Made by a program: the position numbers and the translations under genes. Source: Crocodylus rhombifer (Eukaryota > Chordata > Crocodylia > Crocodylidae). Taken from it: a DNA stretch of 64,000 bases. Position 1 is the first letter of the stretch, and each line of letters begins with the position of its first letter. The stretch covers positions 1,145,953-1,209,952 of the forward strand of contig JAVSML010024260.1 of the NCBI GenBank assembly GCA_038503035.1, written 5' to 3'. Below are positions 37,101-49,102 of this stretch, in pieces. Below the pieces are notes generated by a model. It searched no databases. It was not told where the DNA came from and was given only the letters and a program-made list of their open reading frames with translations.

Positions 37101-38276
37101 GGGGTTAAGACGTTGGTATAACGAATATTTACCAAATTATCCAGAATACTCTTGGACCTTTTAAGTATATTAACTGATATGCTGAGGCTTGAATCATCTT
37201 GTAAAAACAGTTCTTACAAATTCCAACTCAGGAAAATAATATATATGACATGGATATTTCTTTTAGTAATATTTCCCACTTAAACTTGGCTTCATGGCTT
37301 CATACTGGAATATCAACAACATGCAACTATTTGAGATGGTCCTTCAACATAATTCAGGCTAAAAATATTGGGATAATGAGAAAAGCATTATATACTGACA
37401 TGCAACAGTGACACAAACATAATCTGATTTTACAGAATGGGATTTTTTTTTACTTGGTAGCTGTTCTGATCAGAACTAATGTATATATATCTCCAAATAA
37501 TTAAATCTTGAGGAATAAAGTAAAGGTATAATTTATCACCAGTCTTATTTGCAATACACTCCCTAGCCATTCTTCTTTAAAAAAAGAATCAAAGATCATC
37601 ACAAGCATAAAATGTGCTACCAAATCTTGTTGTAGGCTAATGGCCTGGTGAATCATCTTAGCCTCAAAAGAGAGATTTTTATAAATCCAACAAATGTTTG
37701 ATCATTTCAGAATTCCATCAGGTTTGTATAAAAATATATTAGATAGGCAGCTACCATTAAATAGAATTTTTTTCTATATTTCTATCATAAATATTCTCTT
37801 ACTCAATAATTCCCATATAAAATAAGATCTCTTAAATTAAAAACCTTTTAGATGAAGAACTATTTAAAGCTACTTTTATTAACTACTTACAGAGGCTAAC
37901 CAAAGATTAGAAAGATGGGATGAATTACCACTATAGTCTCATTAAGTGGATTACTAGTATTAATATTATAAATCTCCCAAAAGTCAAGTGCGTCTCCTCA
38001 GATCTGCTTTTTGGATTCCCTGAACTCTTCTTTAAACAGAATGATACTATTCTCTCTCTAGCTGGGATAAAATCACAGATTGTAAAACTTTCTATTGAAA
38101 AGGCCTCAATGTAATTGTCAATTCACAATTCCATGTATAGTCAACACTCATTTGAAGCAGCATCAAGTATGAGTAGCAATCTCTTACCAGCAACATTTAC
38201 CCTGAGAATACGTTCCATACCATGTATTCAGATGTTACTCTTTATATCTGCAACAGACACCTAGAAGCGATATAGC

Positions 38277-38650
38277 AGTGACAGTAGCAATCCCTTAATT
38301 TGAGGATGATCTCTGCCATGGCTTATTGATGGTCTGAGGTGCCAGAAGAATCCAGTCTTTCAGTCACAGACCCATCCACAGAAGCTGCAGGTCTTTCTGC
38401 AAGGAAGAGGAGGCCATAGGCAGGATTTCTCTCCTTTTCCCTCCTCCGCTCTCTCTTCTCTGCCTCAAGAGCAAGACGCTTTACCTCAAAATGGTTTGCC
38501 ATTTAGTTGAGGTTGCGGTGCCGTGGGTTAACAAAGAGCTCCTCCTAGCTACTGATGTCAGCATTTGTTTTTTTGAGATATGGTTTCAGCGTGTCATTGT
38601 AGCTTTTCCTCTGGCCACCATGAGGTCTCAGGCCACCGAGACCACTACTA
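38277..38650 (-). mobile_element. 3' tail of a non-CR1 LINE
   Basis: The minus strand reads LRPHGGQRKSYNDTLKPYLK, then KTNADISS, a stop, EELFVNPRHRNLN, a stop, and FEVKRLALEAEKRERR. This is the C-terminal region of non-LTR retrotransposon ORF2 proteins with a GGQRKRYKDTLK motif, followed by the arginine-rich tail. It differs from CR1 and from the LINE at 59.9-62.5 kb (different C-terminus). Two in-frame stops and 5' truncation show it is dead. Confidence 0.65.
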
Positions 38651-40440
38651 ACATAGCAACATAGAACAAGACACTGACATTGCTACTAATGGCCATTTAC
38701 TTTACCCCATAAAGCCCTGGTGCCAGAAGGGCACAGAGCCTTATCAAGTAAAATGAGACTCGGAAAGTCCCCTCCTGAAAATACCTGATGCATGTATAGC
38801 AGTCAAGTGTAAATTACAGAGACATTGTTCAAATCACAAATAGAAAATGAAAGAAAGAATTCAGTGTGCAATTACTTGCATTACTAAATGTATATTTTGA
38901 TTAATTGGATAAGTACTCTTGAAATTTTTACTATTCTGAGTGGAGCACTTCCTTGTTTTTCTAGTTGCTGAAATGATGCAGAGCAGTAAAACTACAAGAA
39001 GTATAAGGAGTGCACTCTTTATTAGTATGCTTTTGCCAAAACTGTACCTCAGTTAAGTTGCTTATATGAAAGATACTTCATAGAGCTGCTGATAAAATTC
39101 ATATTCTGTGTAGGTATAGAATTGAGATTGTAGAGGTATTTAAAGACTTTTCAATCTATAGATGAGAAAGTGGACGCATTTTTATTTTCTCTTCAGTTTG
39201 TAAACACTAAGTAATTTTATATACCAGTCATTTCTCTTAACTTGAAAATAGATCAATGAAAGTAACTCAGTTTATGAATTCTGTTTATGGATTTGAATAG
39301 GGAAAAATCTATGTAAAGAAGCAGCTTTTATTTTTAAGCTTCTAAGTTGTTCAGTTCAGTGTGATAAATATTTTTAAATCTTTCTAAACTTATTTTTGAG
39401 TGGGGGCCACAGTAAAGAGTCCATATTAGGTTTGGTTGCTATTGATTTGTAGCTGTAAGAACAAGGGGAGGTTGCTTTCTGTCTTCCTAAATGATCTGGA
39501 TGCAATGAAACTAGACATATTCTATAAAAAAGAAGTAAAAAAGAGGACGATAGTCATCTGAAGGATAAAAATAGTTTGCTTGCGCTTGGTTAGGCACTCA
39601 TTTACTTATGAAGGGCTCTGGGGTGTGGCTAGAAAATTTCATCTACAGCATTGTATTTTTAGTAGGAGGATAGACTGCACCTTGGAGGGGGACATCTTTC
39701 AAAAGCTGTATTCTTCGCCTCATGAGAGGCCAGAAGAATGATGACTTCAATTCTGAAGGATGTTGTGTAATGGCTAATAGCTATTTTTTATAAATAGTTG
39801 CAGTATTTTGCCATAAAATCATTGGCCTCATCATTTAAGCTTGTCTGGGGCAATACTCATGATCAGGAAACAGTAGCCAGCATCACAGTTGCTGTAGTGA
39901 ATAAATAGGATTCAAATCATGACTTTTGGGAGGAGGAATTTATTTATGACAACAACATTGTAAGAGCAAAGCTGATAGAATCCTTTTGCTCTGCTGGAAG
40001 TCCCATACTTTGGCAGTAGATTTTGTAGCTTAGGGACGTTGCGGTTATGAGACTTGTAACATTTTAGCATTATTTAAATTTTCTTCAACTTTTATAGAAA
40101 TATTAGGTGACTTTTACAGACAAAAATAGTTTTCCAGGCCATCTCATTCATTGTAATTCTGTATAGATGTTGATGCCGCTTCACAATTTTAGATAAATTT
40201 ACAAACATTCCACCATATTTATTCATGATACTTAAGTTTTTTTCTTTTCCTTTGGGGACAAGCTATCCCAGTTTAATTTTCTTTCAAATACAAATTACCT
40301 TATTAGTTTCCTGTTGGTGCTCATGGAAAAAAGTAACATTTTTTTTCAAGTAGCATTTATTTTAAAATATGGTACTGGAGGGGATAAAAATAGCTCAGTT
40401 TCAATCTGGATACTGAGCAACAGTAAACTTTTACAGGAAA

Positions 40441-40860
40441 CGTTTACTGCATAGTTGACTAATTAACTGTGTAGTAAACATCTCAGTGTCTACACGTGCA
40501 CCTGTATTAGGGTGCACAAAACTAATAAACTTTACAAGTACTACCCAGCTACAGAGTTTGTTGTGCAAATAGTGCATCGATAGACACTAACCAGTTGGCT
40601 GGGGGACAAGGATGCTTCAGTGTGGGGGCTGCCTGCTGGCTATCCCCACACTGAAGTACCCTTGTACCACAGCCAGCCCCTCTGCAGCACATTGAGTCCA
40701 GTTCCAGCAGTCCCAGTCTTTCAAGCTGACCCCCTGGTGCAATGCAACCTGGATCAATGTGATGTGGTCCGGGCGCACATGCAGATGCACACCTGGAGCA
40801 ATAAACTGCAGAGCCCCCTAATGCCCAGTGTTTTCTTTCAGACCTGTTTGCATAGTTCAT
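40441..40860. mobile_element. GC-rich foldback element
   Basis: Contains GTGTCTACACGTGCACCTGT, a terminal motif shared by the MITEs of this window, and a perfect 13-base inverted repeat CTTCAGTGTGGGG / CCCCACACTGAAG at 40615-40627 and 40644-40656. The 80- and 103-codon frames here are by-products of the GC-rich palindrome. Confidence 0.55.
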
Positions 40861-40868
40861 AGTAGTTA

Positions 40869-42261
40869 CTGTATTTACTTGAATAGAAGAGGACCCTGAT
40901 TATATGATGACCTCCGCCTCAATAATTAAATTTTATATTTGGAAAATTTGTTATAATTTTCCCAGGTGTAACATTGTAATTATTGAAGGTTGCCTTGAAT
41001 TTGCTCATCCCCCTCTATTCCAGCGGGGAAAATAAATCTGGAGGACCAGATAGCCCCTTTGCTCTCTGCTTCCCCCTGGCAGTCCCTTTCCCTTCTCCTT
41101 ACTGTCAGACCCTGCTCTCTCTAAGCACACAGAAGTGAGGAGCAGATTTGGAAGCAATAACCTTAAAATTAAACCTAGCTATAGAAATTTGCCTATAGTA
41201 GTCATGTATTTAGATCCTTCAGAATTAATGCATGCTACCTTTTTTGAAACTGCAGCAAGTTTTAGCAGAGGTACTCCATAACCACACTTTTAAGCAGCAC
41301 TTACACCTTTTTAGATGCATATGTAGTACAAATGTTTTAAACTATGCATAATATTAATCAAAAGCCAAAGGCTTATAAATTATCATGTAGTTCATTGGGC
41401 TGGGTGCCACCAAAGGTAATAGCATTTAATGTCATGGTGACCCCACAGCTCAGCACTGCTCAGTATTTGTGTATACTTCAGATAGCACCCACAAAAGAAG
41501 CCATGTGCTAATTAGCCCGTGCTCATGACTGAAACCAGGTGTTCTTGTCACAAAACCTGAAATGCTCCAAAAATTTATATGCAGATGAGGCACAGGGCAA
41601 TGTATGTGCCAGGCTGAGAGGAAACAGAGGGATTCTGGGTGAACTGTTTTGGGCTGCATTTCATAACGTTTGCCAGGCATTTAATACTGGTGAGGAAACA
41701 GGAATCGTTGGAAGTGGGTAAGAAAGGCACAGTTCAGATGTGGGAGTAAAAAAGGAGCTCAAAATGTATATAGTGTAGTGACTCACCATGACTTGAAAAA
41801 GAGTTGGCAGTGAGAGAGACTGCATTTAAAGAACACTACTATACGTCTTATTCAGCTGGGCTGCAATAACCTGTCTTTGTGTGTAGGTTCTCAGCATATC
41901 AAATGTAGCAATTTTGGCACCACAGGGAGGGTGTCAGGGCTGGCTCTGGTCCACCTGGTGCTAGTGCCACTTTCCTGCAGAGGGAACACCCACCTGTTTT
42001 TTTAAGAGCCACATACAAAAAAGGGTTCTCATCAGTATGTTTTCCCAATGTGAGCCACTTGTTTTATAGTCATGCTCAGCATTGGCTGCATTTAATCAGC
42101 TTCACAGTCAATCTCCATTGCTGAGCATGTGTTGTTCTGGCAACAATTTAATGATAGATAACCGTATTTAGTGAGATTTCCTTGTATACAATTATAAGAT
42201 GAGGGGCTTTTTCCCCATGCCAGTGGGGGGCAGAAATTGTCTTGTATTTAACTAAATACAG
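40869..42261. mobile_element. TA-flanked DNA transposon, non-autonomous, 1.4 kb
   Basis: Inverted ends: CTGTATTTACTTGAATAGAA at the left, and CTGTATTTAGTTAAATACAA when the right end is read in reverse, about 17 of 20 alike. A TA dinucleotide lies immediately outside each end (40867-40868 and 42262-42263), as expected for TA-targeting elements such as mariner/Tc1/pogo relatives. No transposase frame is visible. It might instead be two facing copies of a shorter element. Confidence 0.55.
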
Positions 42262-42397
42262 TATGTTGTATAAAGCTTGCTTTACTTTCTTAATACAGTA
42301 ATTTAAATGCACTCTTGGTATAAGTTGGTTTGATTGTACAAAGTAGTTAAATTATTTTCTTAAGGTGAGTGATTTAAATTGCTTATTTATTTTTCAG

Positions 42398-42450
42398 TGT
42401 AAGTGGTCCAGAAAAGGCTTCATTCGAACAAGATGGTGCATTACTGATTG
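42398..42450 (+). CDS. INPP5A: INPP5A internal exon C
   Basis: This 53-base exon starts in phase 0 and reads CKWSRKGFIRTRWCITD, then two bases (TG) of a Cys codon completed by exon D. The segment is highly characteristic of INPP5A; the RKGFIRTRW stretch is a basic, aromatic part of the phosphatase fold. The acceptor is TTATTTTTCAG and the donor GTATGT. The intron before it is 17,669 bases and the one after it 16,405 bases. A young CR1 begins about 330 bases downstream, and the left neighbour is a TA-flanked DNA element ending about 135 bases upstream, so the exon sits in a narrow gap between transposons. It is intact. Confidence 0.96.
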
Positions 42451-42779
42451 GTATGTTGTATCTTACTGTTTTGTTTGTTATGTTATGTACATGTGCTGTT
42501 AGAAAATTTTTAGCAAATCAATTAGCTCACTCACAATAAAGAATAGAATGTTTATAAAACAAGTCATGCTTAGTTTTATTATGTGCACATAATGCTCAGT
42601 AAGTTGTAAATTGTGAGTAGTAAAACTCATTTTAATAAAATCTATTTAATAAATGTGATTTTAATATTTTCATGTGTCTGCCATTACAGTGATCAAGAAA
42701 ATTAGATCTGTGAAACACAAGCATCCAAACAGTTGTATGTTTATGAAAAATATACCATTCTTCACATGCTCGTTGAAGC

Positions 42780-44042
42780 ATGCTGGGGACTGCATGCTTA
42801 GGGACGACCAACCCGGTTTCATCAGTGGCAGGTCCTGTCAGACCAACCTGGTGGCCTTTTACGATCAGATCACCAAATCATTAGATGCAGGGGTAGCAAT
42901 GGACATAGTCTTCCTGGACTTCCGGAAGGCTTTCGACACATGTCTCTCACCCCATTGTCATCAAGAAAATGGGGGACCGCAGTGTCGACACCCACACAGT
43001 CAAATGGGTCGCCAGCTGGCTGGAGGGCCGCACCCAGAGGGTGGTAGTGGATGGGTCCTTCTCAACCTGGAAGGACGTGGGGAGTGGGGTTCCGCAGGGC
43101 TCGGTCCTCAAGCCTGCACTGTTCAACATCTTCATCAGTGACTTGGAGGAGGGGGTGAAAAGCACCCTGTTCAAATTTGCTGATGACATTAAGATGTGGC
43201 GGGATGTGGGCACGCTAGAAGGAAGCAACAGGCTACAATCAGACCTAGACAGGTTACAAGGGTGGGCAGACGAGACTAGGATGGGATTCAACACAGACAA
43301 GTGCAAAGTGAAGCACCTGGGGAAGAACAACCGGCACCATACCTACAGGTTGGGGAACTCCCCTCTTGTCAGCACAGAGGCGGAAAAGGATCTGGGGGTC
43401 GTCATTGACTCCAAGATGAACATGTGTCGGCAGTGTGGGGAGGCAGTCAGGAAGGCCAGCCGTACCTTGTTATGCATCCACAGATGCATCTCGAGCAGGT
43501 CCAAGGAGGTGATTCTCCCCCTCTATGCAGCACTGGTCAGGCCGCAGTTGGAGTACCGCATCCAGTTCTGGGTGCCACACTTCAAGAGGGATGTGGACAG
43601 CATGGAGAGGGTCCAGAGGAGGGCCACTCACATGATCAGGATGAGAGGCTGAGGAACCTGAACCTGTTCAGTCTCCAAAAGAGAAGGCTGAGGGGGGATC
43701 TAGTGGCCTGTTACAAACTAGTCAGGGGAGGACCAGCAGGCATTGGGGGAGTCCCTGTTCCCCCGAGCACTGCCAGGAGTGACAAGGAATAATGGTCACA
43801 AGCTGGCAGAGGGTAGATTTAGGCTAGATATCAGGAGGCGCTACTTCACAGGGCGGCTAGCATCTGGAACCAACTTGAAAGAGAAGTTGGTGCAGGCTCC
43901 TATCCTGGGCGTTCTTAAGAGGAGGCTAGATGAACACCTTGCTGGGGTCGTTTGACCCAGTATTCTTTCCTGCCATGGCAGGGGGTTGGACTAGATGATC
44001 TACTCAGGTCCCTTCTGACCCTAGAAACTATGAAACTATGAA
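42780..44042 (+). mobile_element. Young CR1 LINE, 5'-truncated, + strand
   Basis: The copy begins in the reverse transcriptase (MLRDDQPGFISGRSCQTNLV, AFYDQITKSLDAGVAMDIVF, LDFRKAFDT). A frameshift follows at about 42940. The longest frame, 42969-43652, holds SGVPQGSVLKPALFNIFISD, the catalytic FADD box in LFKFADDIKMW, the thumb-side KDLGVVIDSKMN and the tail up to MERVQRRATHMI. Two more frameshifts lead to frames at 43424-43792 and 43743-43955 with FRLDIRRRYFTGRLASGTNL and LDEHLAGVV. It ends in CTATGAAACTATGAAA. The FADD aspartates are intact, but no uninterrupted protein can be made. It is a close sister of the 52.2-kb copy. Confidence 0.95.
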
Positions 44043-44182
44043 ATAGTCATTATGAGCTTAATTAAATGTCCCCTGAAATCCGTGGAGAGATTTTTAGCGG
44101 ACAGATTTTCACTGTGTATTAAGCCCAGATAGATTTCCATCAGTTTCTATTACATATTCATATAGATAAGTGTGCACATGCA

Positions 44183-44630
44183 TTTCCACAGGGACAAATA
44201 GCAGCAACACATAGTTGTGACACTGCTGCTTGTCCCCCAGGAACACCCATACAGGTGTGCTCTGGCACCTGGCAAGTTGCCCTAGGGAGGGAAAGGAGGC
44301 TGGGGCCAACACCTTACCTGGGATCCTGTGGGCCTCCTGGGGCTCCAGTGGCAGCAATCCAGTGTACAGAACCTGGCCAGCAGCTTCAGCCAACCTGGCT
44401 TTGGTTTCAGGCAGCATGCGCTGCCACCAGGTGCACCACCCTCCTTTTTTCTACCATTGTTTTTTTTGACACTCGGATCTCCTGGTGTCATAAACCCCAC
44501 TGTGCTGCAATTTAGCAGCACAGTGAATCCCTGCATGTGCAGCACATGTGGTTTACAGTGCCACAGGTGGGTCTGCAGTACTGCATACTGCCTGTGTGCG
44601 CTTGTATGGATGTGCCCTGCAATACTTACA
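44183..44630. mobile_element. GC-rich foldback element
   Basis: Ends carry GTGCACATGCATTTCCACAG and TGCGCTTGTATGGATGTGCC, related in reverse to the CTACACGTGC-type ends of the other MITEs. The interior has the small palindrome CTGCAATTTAGCAGCA, which recurs as CTGCAAGTTAGCAGCA at 47.44 kb. The several overlapping open frames are compositional. Confidence 0.5.
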
Positions 44631-45727
44631 TTAAACTGAGCCAGTCACCTTTATATGTAGTATTTAGACTTATTTCCCTACTTTAGGCCTATATCATTGC
44701 CTATCCAGTGCTGATAAAATATTTAAAAGCATAGATTCAAAGCTGTGCAGTTTGCTGTTATCTGTAGAATTAATTAGCATTTATATACAAGTTAGAAAAG
44801 ATTCTTTCCACTTAAAAAAAAATTAAAAAGAATGGAGAGGTTTAGCCTTCAGAGATGTCTCTCATTTTAAATAAATTATTATTAGTGCTATTCATTTAGA
44901 ATGGTGAATATTTAAAATGTTTTGTGATGTTTCCTTTTCAGACTGTTTAGGAAAAAGTCAAAGGGCTCATCCACAAAGAGAGAGGCCTGTGAAATAAGAT
45001 AGGGTGTGAATTTACAGTGGATTAGCTATTCTGCAGTTATCTCTGATTTAGGCATCCTTAATCCACAGTAAATGTGATGTAGTTTACTCAGCTGTCAGAG
45101 TGAAAATATGCGTTCCACTCAAGGGTTTCTTCCAGAGTACTTTAAATTCACACCCTAGTTTATTTTGCAGTAACTTCCCCACATAGATAAACCCAAAGAG
45201 AGTTTATGGCTGTATAATCCAATAGGAATTAGTAACTTGTTCTGGAGTATTGCTGTTTAGAAAATAATGCAAACATTTAGAAACTTGTCAATATCTGTCT
45301 TTATGATAGTTCACAATGGGCAAATGAAGTTTAACCTAGTGTCAATTATGTGATCTGCTTGAAAAGTTTTAGGAAGCTCCCTCTGTTTGGCAGTCAATAA
45401 TATTAATTAATTACATCACAGCAATGGCATGATATCATGTGATGGGTGTTGTATAACAGGCCTGTGATAGATAAAGTGACATGGATAAAGTATTTTTTCC
45501 ATTATAACTTGATAATATTGCCTAGGTTAGCCATTCGTTGCAAAAGGGTCACACATCTAAAATAAACTTCAGGACAGGTTGAGTTTGACTCATCAAAAAG
45601 TCAATGTTAACATTTTTTTCACCATTTTCTCGGGTTTTTTGGTGTCTTAGCTTGCTTCTCTCTAATACACTGCTTTGTATACTCAGAACTGTGTAAAGCA
45701 ATAGTGTCAGAACAGAGCAACAATATG

Positions 45728-45790
45728 CCATATTTTCTTGCATACAACACACCCCCAAATATTATATGCACCTTATTTCTGAAAGGCAGA
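45728..45790. mobile_element. Fragment of a CTGTATTTnCTnG-type DNA element
   Basis: CATATTTTCTTGCATACAAC followed by ACACCCCCAAATATTATATG resembles the left end of the 40.87-kb element family; the remainder of the element is not visible. Confidence 0.4.
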
Positions 45791-46998
45791 ATGAACGAAA
45801 AAAAGATTTGTTCTTAGTTAAAATTTCATGAAGCAAGGACAGAGCCTAATCTTCAACTGATTTGCCCTCCCTTTCCTGTATAACTAGACCTGAATCCCTA
45901 GCTGTTGCTGTCCATTGGTTTCTATGGTGGATATATGAAAAGAGCTAGAGTCTGAGCTAAAGAAGCTGTGAAATTAGGGAAACCAGGACTAACAAGCAGA
46001 CAACAACATTCCCTAAGGAAAGTTAGCTTGAATAGTGGAACATCAAGACCATTAACACCTGTGAAGAACAGTAAGCCATTAAGTCAGTTGATTCCCTCAG
46101 CTGAACTAGAAATACCATAGCTGCTGCACTGTAGAGAGGGAATCCCAGGCAGAAGATCAGCTTCCCTGCTTAGTAAATGCATCTCAATTTTGGGCATCTA
46201 ATATTTGGGAGACGGTCATTTTGCATGTGAGAAAATACATTGTATACCAAATTCATATGTGCAAAAGAGGAACGTTGGTCTTTGCCTACAAATTTAATCT
46301 CTCCCACTTGCCACTAACTTAGAAGTCCTGGAATCTTATCACGTTATATATGCTGTATGACCAAATAACTCTTCAAGTTAATGTTACAGTTATAAAAGTA
46401 GAAAACAAATTACTTTTTCTATTCTGTGGAGCTCTAGAATCTAATAATTTCAGATTCTAAAACAAGGAGAGTTTGATTTTAAATTGTGACAACATTTAAG
46501 TTAGTGCCTATCTACCCTACCTTTAAACCTTCATAGGATATGATCTTTAAGTGCTGAATATCATTCTTGCTTTTTCTGTTCAGCCAAATTAAAATGTTTA
46601 ACATAAACACTTCCTGGAAAATGGAGAAGATAACTTTTCTCTTTATGTAAACACTGGCCTGGCAAAATAAAACAGGCAACTGTTAAATAAGTCTGTTGCT
46701 TTTCAGTCTTTTAAATATACCTGGCATAATGTGTGATGTAGAGATCATCCAGGTGTAAGGAAATATGGCATCCAGATGTAGGGATATATTGCAGAAAATA
46801 TTTAACACCAGTTGTTGATAACTAATGCAGTATTACTTTAAAGGCCTTTCTCTGAGTATTTTGGAGTCATGCTCAGAATAAGCATCATCCAAAGATGGAT
46901 TCAAATTCAAAGACAGCCACTGAAAATAAATAATCATGGGAGAGAATAGACTATGTTGCTGATTTTGATTTGATTAGATATACAGTGTGTTAAATTTT

Positions 46999-47900
46999 GT
47001 AATGTTATATGTTACTTGCCTTTATGGCCACTTCCAAAGTAACAAGATCAAATTTGTGCTGCTGCAGCACACACCCCTGCACATGCCATTTGTTGCAGGC
47101 AGTGCCCAGCTACTCCTGGTTCCTGGCCAGGCTGCAGGAGAGGGCTAGCAGAGGCACAGAATGCATCAGCATGGGGATAGCTGATGGGCAGCCCCTGTGC
47201 TGAGACACCCTGCACCCCAGGCAGCCAGGGAGCAGCATGCAGAGACGCAGTCTCCCCCATCTCCATTCACTGCAGAGCCCCTGCACTGAGGTACATTTTG
47301 CCTCAAGACAGTTGAACAGGTAGCCCTAGGCTGGTGTTCCTCTGTTTCCACATGCCTCAGCTGAGGCACATGGAGATGGGGGAGGTCCTGCACCGAGGTA
47401 CACTGCATCACAGCCAGCTGGGAAATCCCCCACGCTGCAAGTTAGCAGCACCATGCACAATTTAACGTGCAACGTGTGCAGCATGGGCGACTGGTGCCTC
47501 CTGAGTCATGGGGGGTACATGCCCCTCCCAGCAGCCAGTCAGCACCCGGGGAGGGGTGGGTCCCCCACAGCCAGTCTCGCTGACCTTGGGCTGGGGGGGG
47601 GGGAGTGTTCCCTGCGGCCAATCACACCTACCGGGAAGCATAAGCGGCCCTCCTGGAAGTGCCAGCAGTGCTTCTCCAGGCACCTCCACTCCCTGGCCAG
47701 CATGCGCTCATGGTGGGGGCACCGGTGCTCCTGCCTGCCCCCCTGCCTGTCACCTAAGTGGGGACCGCTGGCTGTCAGGGGATGAACCAGCGCCCTCTGG
47801 GGGTGCACATGGAGCCCAATGCACACCTAACGCATCACCACTGATGCGCGGTTTGTGGCAGTACAAACAATAAGCACCTGCGCAACTGGACGCACCCTGT
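46999..47900. mobile_element. GC-rich foldback element cluster
   Basis: A 0.9-kb GC-rich island in AT-rich intron. It shows several inverted motifs (TGTGCTGCTGCAGCACACA, CTGCAAGTTAGCAGCA, paired CAGCCAG/CTGGCTG and GAGGTACA blocks) and ends near ACGCACCCTGTATAGCC. Sequence blocks are shared with the elements at 40.5 and 44.2 kb. A run of G at about 47.6 kb is present. The many long frames here (up to 121 codons, on both strands) reflect GC content; none shows a domain. Confidence 0.5.
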
Positions 47901-48273
47901 ATAGCCATTTGGTAATGGGGATGAGAGTGAGGAGGTCCCACTGCCCTTTGCATAATCTGCATAAGGACAAAACAGAATTGCAGTTACTAAGCTCAGACCA
48001 GTACCTGCCTATTCTTGAGAAGCTTTACCAAGGTTTCTAAAAGAGGTAGGGTATAGGGGAAAAATGCCTGTAATTAAATAGTTCTGAAGTCATAGTTATC
48101 TATTTAAGAATCTGGTCATTGTTTGCTAGGTGCTTAAATCTAGGGAATGTGATTTACTTAAAACTGTCTAATTTAATGATGGTTTATACAGTTAATTTTA
48201 TCCAAGAGCATTTACAAGCTTTTTCCATTGTACATTCTGAAAAAAAATTCTACTTTTTACACACAAAAACTCT

Positions 48274-48375
48274 ATGCTGGAGACTAACAGGTCCAGTAAG
48301 AGATCACGGACAAGAATCCTTGCCTCTAGGATTTTTCCTAGACCGTCACAGCAACAATATCACTTCAGTTTGTCA
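48274..48375 (+). repeat. Interspersed repeat 3' end, shared with 9.7 kb
   Basis: See 9660-9770: the GGTCCAGTAA...CTTGCCT...CCTAGACC(G/A)TCACAGCAACA blocks occur in the same order. Possibly the tail of a Penelope-derived retroelement. Confidence 0.45.
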
Positions 48376-48797
48376 GTTAGTCAAAGTTCATCTGGTTTCC
48401 AGTTCATGGGAAATAAAAGCTTACTGAGGCCCAGCAGCATTCACAAGGGTTCTAGTCAGAATTTGTTGTTTTGCCACAATCGCCTTAAGACAAGTAATCA
48501 TTAGCAGAATTTTAAAGGGGAATTAAGGAACTGGTTGAGAACTATATAGATCACAATGTATCTTTTCTGGACTAACCTATTTTCTCATCATCTGGTGTGC
48601 CTCCAATGAATCAAACCAAGTTTGGCTCCCTTGCCTGCAAAAAGAAAAGAAAATATCCACTCTGCTTCAGATATTAGGGAAAGATACCCTGGAGAATACA
48701 AACTGTCTCACTCAATTTGTTTGAGCATCAGATGTACTTTGCTTTCCTCTCTTCAGCAGATTAGCTAGGAAGAACATGGTCAGGATACTTCTGATAG

Positions 48798-49102
48798 GGC
48801 TCCTCTACACATGCACATAAAGCTGTAATGGAGTGTAATGCGCAATACACACAATTGCACTTCCTGCCATGCCATTCACGCAAGGTACTTCAGTTGGGAG
48901 CCCCCCCCCACCTGAAAGGGCTCCCAGCTGCAGGGGAGACCCTGAAACACATGCAAATTAAAGCTGGATAGCAACCAGCCATAAGGTTAGTACACATTTT
49001 TTATGTTTAACTTTACAGCTAGTTGGACTTCAATGTTGTAACGTATGCATATGTAGCTGGTCTCAGTTAATTTCACAATACATGTAATGTGTAGAGGGAG
49101 CC
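48798..49102. mobile_element. Foldback MITE, 305 bases
   Basis: The left end GGCTCCTCTACACATGCACA and the right end CATGTAATGTGTAGAGGGAGCC (inverted relative) delimit the element. Internal GGGAGCCCCCCCCC / GGGCTCCCAG arms form a second hairpin. It shares the CTACACATGC end motif with families 2 and 3. No coding content. Confidence 0.7.

Larger units (their letters stand above)
24729..42397 (+). other. INPP5A: INPP5A intron between exons B and C
   Basis: This is a 17.7-kb intron. Besides the repeats listed separately (CR1 at 24.77, 33.9 and 36.6 kb, MITEs at 25.5, 28-29 and 40.5 kb, a LINE tail at 38.3 kb and a DNA element at 40.87-42.26 kb), the stretches 29.25-33.89, 35.94-36.58, 37.08-38.27 and 38.65-40.44 kb show only AT-rich unique sequence and nothing I can name. 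Confidence 0.85.

Noticed and set aside
42674..42780. Extra INPP5A exon just after exon C (frame starting MSAITVIKKI)
   Set aside because: The frame merely runs into the CR1 starting at 42780, and exon C joins exon D perfectly without it.
46999..47900. GC-rich island as CpG-island promoter with coding frames up to 121 codons
   Set aside because: Repeated palindromic blocks shared with 40.5 and 44.2 kb explain the composition; frames occur on both strands and contain no domain.
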